DNA from: 2-02-FULL-45-10 sp964478235
GTDB lineage: Bacteria > Patescibacteriota > Patescibacteriia > Magasanikbacterales > GWA2-37-8
Direction of reading: 5' to 3'
Assembly: GCA_964478235.1 (NCBI GenBank)
Contig: CAYZGX010000020.1
Span: forward strand, 1 to 7,893
DNA: 7,893 nt
Shown here: positions 5,275 to 7,893 of the stretch, piece after piece
How the letters are laid out: each line of letters opens with the position of its first letter
Numbering within the stretch: the stretch's first letter is position 1
Notes under the pieces: generated by a model
Database searches by the model: none
What the model saw: only the letters and a program-made list of their open reading frames with translations
Told to the model about the DNA's origin: nothing
Made by a program: the position numbers and the translations under genes

Positions 5275-5303
5275 TAAATGTACCTTACTGAAAACTTCAG
5301 TAA
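5164..5303 (-). promoter_or_regulatory. Structured leader of the 113-residue membrane protein (copy B)
   Basis: From a predicted transcript start near 5310, the minus-strand leader of about 147 nt holds three stems. P1 is TTACTGAA (5303-5296) with TTCAGTAA (5292-5285) around a 3-base loop. P2 (5260-5211) is a 50-nt hairpin with a 13-bp outer stem, extended to 14 bp by a G-C pair that copy A lacks. P3 pairs 5192-5188 with 5181-5177 just before GGAG and the ATG. The lack of a T-run after P2 or P3 argues against termination and leaves translation control, RNA stability or protein binding as options. No known family is recognised. Confidence 0.65.
5285..5303. repeat. Palindrome just inside the start of the membrane-gene transcript
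   Basis: TTACTGAA (5285-5292) and TTCAGTAA (5296-5303) are perfect inverted repeats around AAC. The palindrome begins about 7 bp downstream of the predicted start of the 5317-5345 promoter. This position suits a repressor operator as well as an RNA hairpin. Confidence 0.65.
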
Positions 5304-5316
5304 ACTACAACAGCAC

Positions 5317-5345
5317 AGTATACCACAAAAACGGTCTTTTGTCAA
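5317..5345 (-). promoter_or_regulatory. Strong minus-strand promoter of the membrane-protein unit
   Basis: On the minus strand a perfect TTGACA (5345-5340), a 17-bp spacer and TATACT (5322-5317) predict a start near 5310. It fires away from ileS into leader copy B. Confidence 0.82.
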
Positions 5346-5379
5346 GGTGTTTACGGGTTATTTAGGCTAAGATAAGGCA

Positions 5380-5410
5380 AAAAAGAGGTGGTGACGACGA
5401 GGCTCTTTTT
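5380..5410. other. A/T-rich inverted repeat upstream of the ileS promoter
   Basis: AAAAAGAG (5380-5387) pairs with CTCTTTTT (5403-5410) across a 15-base loop. It has a T-run on the plus strand and an A-run that gives T on the minus strand, so it could act as a weak terminator insulating the divergent promoters. Its right arm overlaps the first two bases of the ileS -35, so it could also be an operator. The rest of 5346-5408 shows no gene, only a short near-palindrome around 5358-5376. Confidence 0.45.
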
Positions 5411-5437
5411 GACAAATACGCCTCATAAGCCTACAAT
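5409..5437 (+). promoter_or_regulatory. Strong promoter of the T-box/ileS transcript
   Basis: A perfect TTGACA (5409-5414), a 17-bp spacer and TACAAT (5432-5437) predict a start near 5444. This gives a leader of about 170 nt before the ileS ATG. Confidence 0.85.
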
Positions 5438-5440
5438 AGT

Positions 5441-5609
5441 CTCTAGAAGCGCCAACCCGGCCATCACCCGGGGAGCTAGGGGAAAAAATTGGTCTTTTGG
5501 CCAAAAGTAGACCCCCTCGGGCAAGCCCGTTAAAGCTGTCATTAAGTAAAAGCACAAGATGGTACCGCCCTAAAGGGCTCTTGGCACGCAGTTTTAAGCG
5601 TGTTTTTTA
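5441..5609 (+). promoter_or_regulatory. Isoleucine T-box riboswitch leader
   Basis: A cis-acting RNA that reads the charging state of tRNA-Ile. The antiterminator is clear. CAAGA (5555-5559) pairs with TCTTG (5579-5583), the T-box bulge TGGTACC lies at 5560-5566, and GCCC (5567-5570) pairs with GGGC (5575-5578) around TAAA. The bulge is where the ACCA end of uncharged tRNA binds. Upstream, CCCGG (5456-5460) pairs with CCGGG (5468-5472) around the 7-base loop CCATCAC. That loop holds the Ile codon ATC (5463-5465) followed by A, the likely specifier. A short base stem, CTCTAG (5441-5446) with CTAGGG (5476-5481), can close it. Further hairpins are TTGGTC/GGCCAA (5489-5504) and CGGG/CCCG (5518-5529). 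Stem I is far smaller than the usual roughly 100 nt. An intrinsic terminator follows. Confidence 0.88.
5585..5608 (+). terminator. T-box-controlled intrinsic terminator
   Basis: CACGC (5585-5589) pairs with GCGTG (5598-5602) around AGTTTTAA, followed by six T (5603-5608). It begins right after the antiterminator and ends 7 bases before the ileS ATG. This implies control by premature termination when tRNA-Ile is charged. Confidence 0.8.
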
Positions 5610-5615
5610 ATACCT

Positions 5616-7893
5616 ATGTACAACGCTAGCCACGAAGAACAAGCCCTCCTCGCTTTTTGGGAAAAGGATAAAACGTTTGAAAAATCGGTCGCCCGCAAAG
5701 GTACGCCGTACGTTTTTTATGACGGCCCGCCATTTGCGACCGGCTTGCCTCACTATGGTCACATCGTCGCTTCAACCATGAAAGATATTGTTCCGCGTTA
5801 TTTCACCATGCGTGGTTTTCAGGTTGATCGTCGTTGGGGTTGGGATTGTCATGGTCTGCCAATTGAAAATATTATTGAAAAAGATTTAAACCTCGCGACC
5901 AAACAAGAAATTGAAGCGTTTGGTGTCGCTAAGTTTAACGAAGCCTGTCGCTCCACGGTGCTTAAGTATGCCGGCGAGTGGAAAAAGACCGTGCGTCGTA
6001 TGGGTCGCTGGGTGGATATGGAGAATGATTACAAAACCATGGACCCGGCCTTTATGGAATCGGTCTGGTGGGTATTTAAACAACTATTTGACCGCGACCT
6101 TATTTATAAAGGTCATAAAGTCATGCATATTTGTCCGCGCTGTGTAACAACACTTTCTAATTTTGAAGTGACACAGGGGTATAAGGACGTTAAAGATTTA
6201 TCGGCGACAGCCAAATTTAAATTGGTGCCGGGAGCTATCACCAAAGAGCTCTTTGGTGGTGTTACTGGGCCAGTATTTGTGCTCGCTTGGACAACTACGC
6301 CGTGGACTTTGCCAGGCAATGTGCTCTTGGCATTGGGTCATGATATTGAATATGTACTCGTTAGCATTGAAGGCGAAGAAGGTAATTTCCTATTGGCGCG
6401 CGCTCGCGCTGAGCTCGTGCTTGCTGGTAAACAATGGAAAGAAATTGGTCGGTTTAAGGGCGCGCAGTTGGCGGGGATGAGCTATGAGCCACTATTTTCA
6501 TATTTTAAAAATACTGAAAACGCTTTCCGCACCGTACTCGCTGATTTTGTCACCACCAACGATGGTACGGGCGTGGTGCATATTGCGCCAGCCTACGGCG
6601 AAGACGACTCGCAGGTTGGTCAGCGTGAAAAAGTGCCGCTGGTACAGCATGTCAGTATGGACGGACGCTTTGTTCCGGAGGTCACAGATTTTGCCGGGCA
6701 AGAAGTGAAACCAAAAGATGACGCGACGAAGACTGATGTAGAAATTATTAAATGGCTCGCCCACAACGGCAAGCTCTTTAGCAAACAAAAAATTGAACAC
6801 AGCTATCCACATTGTTGGCGTTGTGACACCCCGCTTCTTAATTACGCCACCTCCAGCTGGTTTGTGCGAGTGACGGAGATGAAAGATCAATTACTCAAAA
6901 ACAATCAGGATATTAGTTGGATTCCAGACCATATTAAAGAAGGTCGTTTTGGTAAATGGCTCGAAGGCGCTCGCGATTGGGCAATTTCTCGCAGTCGGTA
7001 TTGGGGCACTCCGCTCCCGGTGTGGGAAAGTGATAATGGCGAAGTCTTGTGTGTTGGTAGTATTGCCGAGCTCGAAGCGCTATCTGGCGCCACAGTGACC
7101 GATCTCCACAAACATTTAGTCGATCCAATTACGATTGTGAAAGATGGCGTGACCTATCGTCGTATTCCGGAAGTACTCGACTGTTGGTTTGAATCGGGGA
7201 GTATGCCGTATGGCCAGATGCATTATCCATTTGAGAACAAAGATAAATTTGAAGCGACCTTCCCAGCGGAGTTTATCGCTGAAGGGCAAGATCAGACACG
7301 TGGGTGGTTTTACACCCTCCATATTTTGGCAACTGCGCTCACTGGCGGAAAAAAGCCAGCGATTACCTCAACCAAAAAGAGTGTGCCAGCCTTTAAGCAT
7401 GTGATTGTGAACGGGATTGTGCTCGCCGAAGATGGTAAGAAGATGAGTAAGCGTTTGAAAAATTATCCAGAACCAGATTTAATCCTCGAAAAATACGGCG
7501 CTGACGCAGTGCGTTTTTATCTTGCTTCGTCGCCAGTGATGGAAGCGGAAGCGCTGAACTTTTCCGAGGCTGGGGTGCGCGAAGTCTACGGCAAAGTGGT
7601 GAACACCCTCGCCAATGTGCTCGAATTTTATACAATGTTTGCTGATGGTGCTCCAAAAAAATTGGCGCCAAAGCATGTGCTCGACAAATGGGTGTTAGCC
7701 AAACTGCAAGTGTTGGTGCGTGACGTGACACAAAGTGTGGAGGCCTACAAATTAGCTGACGCTACTCGACCTATCTCGGATTTTATTACCGAAGTCTCGC
7801 AGTGGTATGTGCGTCGCAGTCGCGATCGCTTCAAAGGTGACGATCAAAAAGACAAAGAGCAGGCACTGGCTACGCTGCACGAGGTGTTGGTGA
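5616..7893 (+). CDS. ileS: Isoleucyl-tRNA synthetase, type 2 (3' end outside the window)
   Basis: A class I aminoacyl-tRNA synthetase that attaches isoleucine to tRNA-Ile. The 759 visible codons are uninterrupted and run off the right edge; full-length homologues usually exceed 900 residues. Motifs in order: the HIGH-type PHYGHI (45-50), CPRC (173-176) in the inserted region, editing-domain signatures WTTTPWTLPGN (225-235) and DGTGVVHIAPAYGEDD (316-331), a second Cys pair HCWRC (399-403), GQDQTRGWFY ahead of the second catalytic half, and KMSKR (609-613). The start of the anticodon-binding domain follows, with RFYL and the WYVRRSRDRF segment near the edge. The sequence style is the eukaryote-like type found in many candidate phyla and archaea. 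The ATG at 5616 gives the expected N-terminus before FWEKDKTFEKS. There is no Shine-Dalgarno sequence, since the terminator T-run ends 7 bases upstream. Expression should be set by the T-box. Confidence 0.96.
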   Translation, partial: MYNASHEEQALLAFWEKDKTFEKSVARKGTPYVFYDGPPFATGLPHYGHIVASTMKDIVPRYFTMRGFQVDRRWGWDCHGLPIENIIEKDLNLATKQEIEAFGVAKFNEACRSTVLKYAGEWKKTVRRMGRWVDMENDYKTMDPAFMESVWWVFKQLFDRDLIYKGHKVMHICPRCVTTLSNFEVTQGYKDVKDLSATAKFKLVPGAITKELFGGVTGPVFVLAWTTTPWTLPGNVLLALGHDIEYVLVSIEGEEGNFLLARARAELVLAGKQWKEIGRFKGAQLAGMSYEPLFSYFKNTENAFRTVLADFVTTNDGTGVVHIAPAYGEDDSQVGQREKVPLVQHVSMDGRFVPEVTDFAGQEVKPKDDATKTDVEIIKWLAHNGKLFSKQKIEHSYPHCWRCDTPLLNYATSSWFVRVTEMKDQLLKNNQDISWIPDHIKEGRFGKWLEGARDWAISRSRYWGTPLPVWESDNGEVLCVGSIAELEALSGATVTDLHKHLVDPITIVKDGVTYRRIPEVLDCWFESGSMPYGQMHYPFENKDKFEATFPAEFIAEGQDQTRGWFYTLHILATALTGGKKPAITSTKKSVPAFKHVIVNGIVLAEDGKKMSKRLKNYPEPDLILEKYGADAVRFYLASSPVMEAEALNFSEAGVREVYGKVVNTLANVLEFYTMFADGAPKKLAPKHVLDKWVLAKLQVLVRDVTQSVEAYKLADATRPISDFITEVSQWYVRRSRDRFKGDDQKDKEQALATLHEVLV

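Noticed and set aside
5367..5555. 62-codon minus-strand open frame across the T-box leader
   Set aside because: It is antisense to a well-supported riboswitch and promoter and resembles no protein family.
6498..6890. 130-codon minus-strand open frame and other minus frames inside ileS
   Set aside because: They are fully contained in the clearly coding ileS frame and have no recognisable domain.

Overview
The window looks like chromosomal sequence from a small-genome bacterium, most likely a member of the Patescibacteria (candidate phyla radiation). This is an inference from protein style: a eukaryote-like (type 2) IleRS, compact pentose-phosphate enzymes with altered active sites, very tight gene packing and few Shine-Dalgarno sequences. 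No marker gene here proves the lineage. Most of the window has moderate GC. The stretch from about 3925 to 5280 is clearly richer in GC and reads as an accessory block.

Layout. (1) 3-182: the 3' end of an unrecognised plus-strand gene. It converges on the next operon and shares a bidirectional terminator with it. (2) 3247-218, minus strand: an operon read as rpiB, rpe, an AhpF/TrxB-like thioredoxin reductase, then a PfkB sugar kinase. It has an extended -10 promoter just ahead of rpiB and spacings of 1 bp, a 13-bp overlap and 21 bp. RpiB and Rpe interconvert ribulose-5-P with ribose-5-P and xylulose-5-P, and the kinase could feed sugar phosphates into the same pool. (3) 3409-3861, plus strand: a stand-alone two-CBS-domain protein with its own promoter and a bidirectional terminator. 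(4) 5345-3895, minus strand: a GC-rich accessory block encoding two small multi-pass membrane proteins of 113 and 176 residues. They look like distant paralogues. Each is preceded by an almost identical 116-bp leader (3 mismatches, no gaps) that can fold into hairpins, and each has a further palindrome upstream. (5) 5409-7893, plus strand: a strong promoter, a compact isoleucine T-box leader ending in an intrinsic terminator, and ileS, which runs off the right edge.

The two signals most worth attention are the duplicated structured leader ahead of the divergent membrane proteins, which is a candidate undescribed cis-regulatory RNA or cassette system, and the T-box. In the T-box, Stem I appears reduced to a short hairpin with the AUC specifier in its terminal loop, yet it keeps a transcription terminator. 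No tRNA, rRNA, CRISPR array or transposase was seen.
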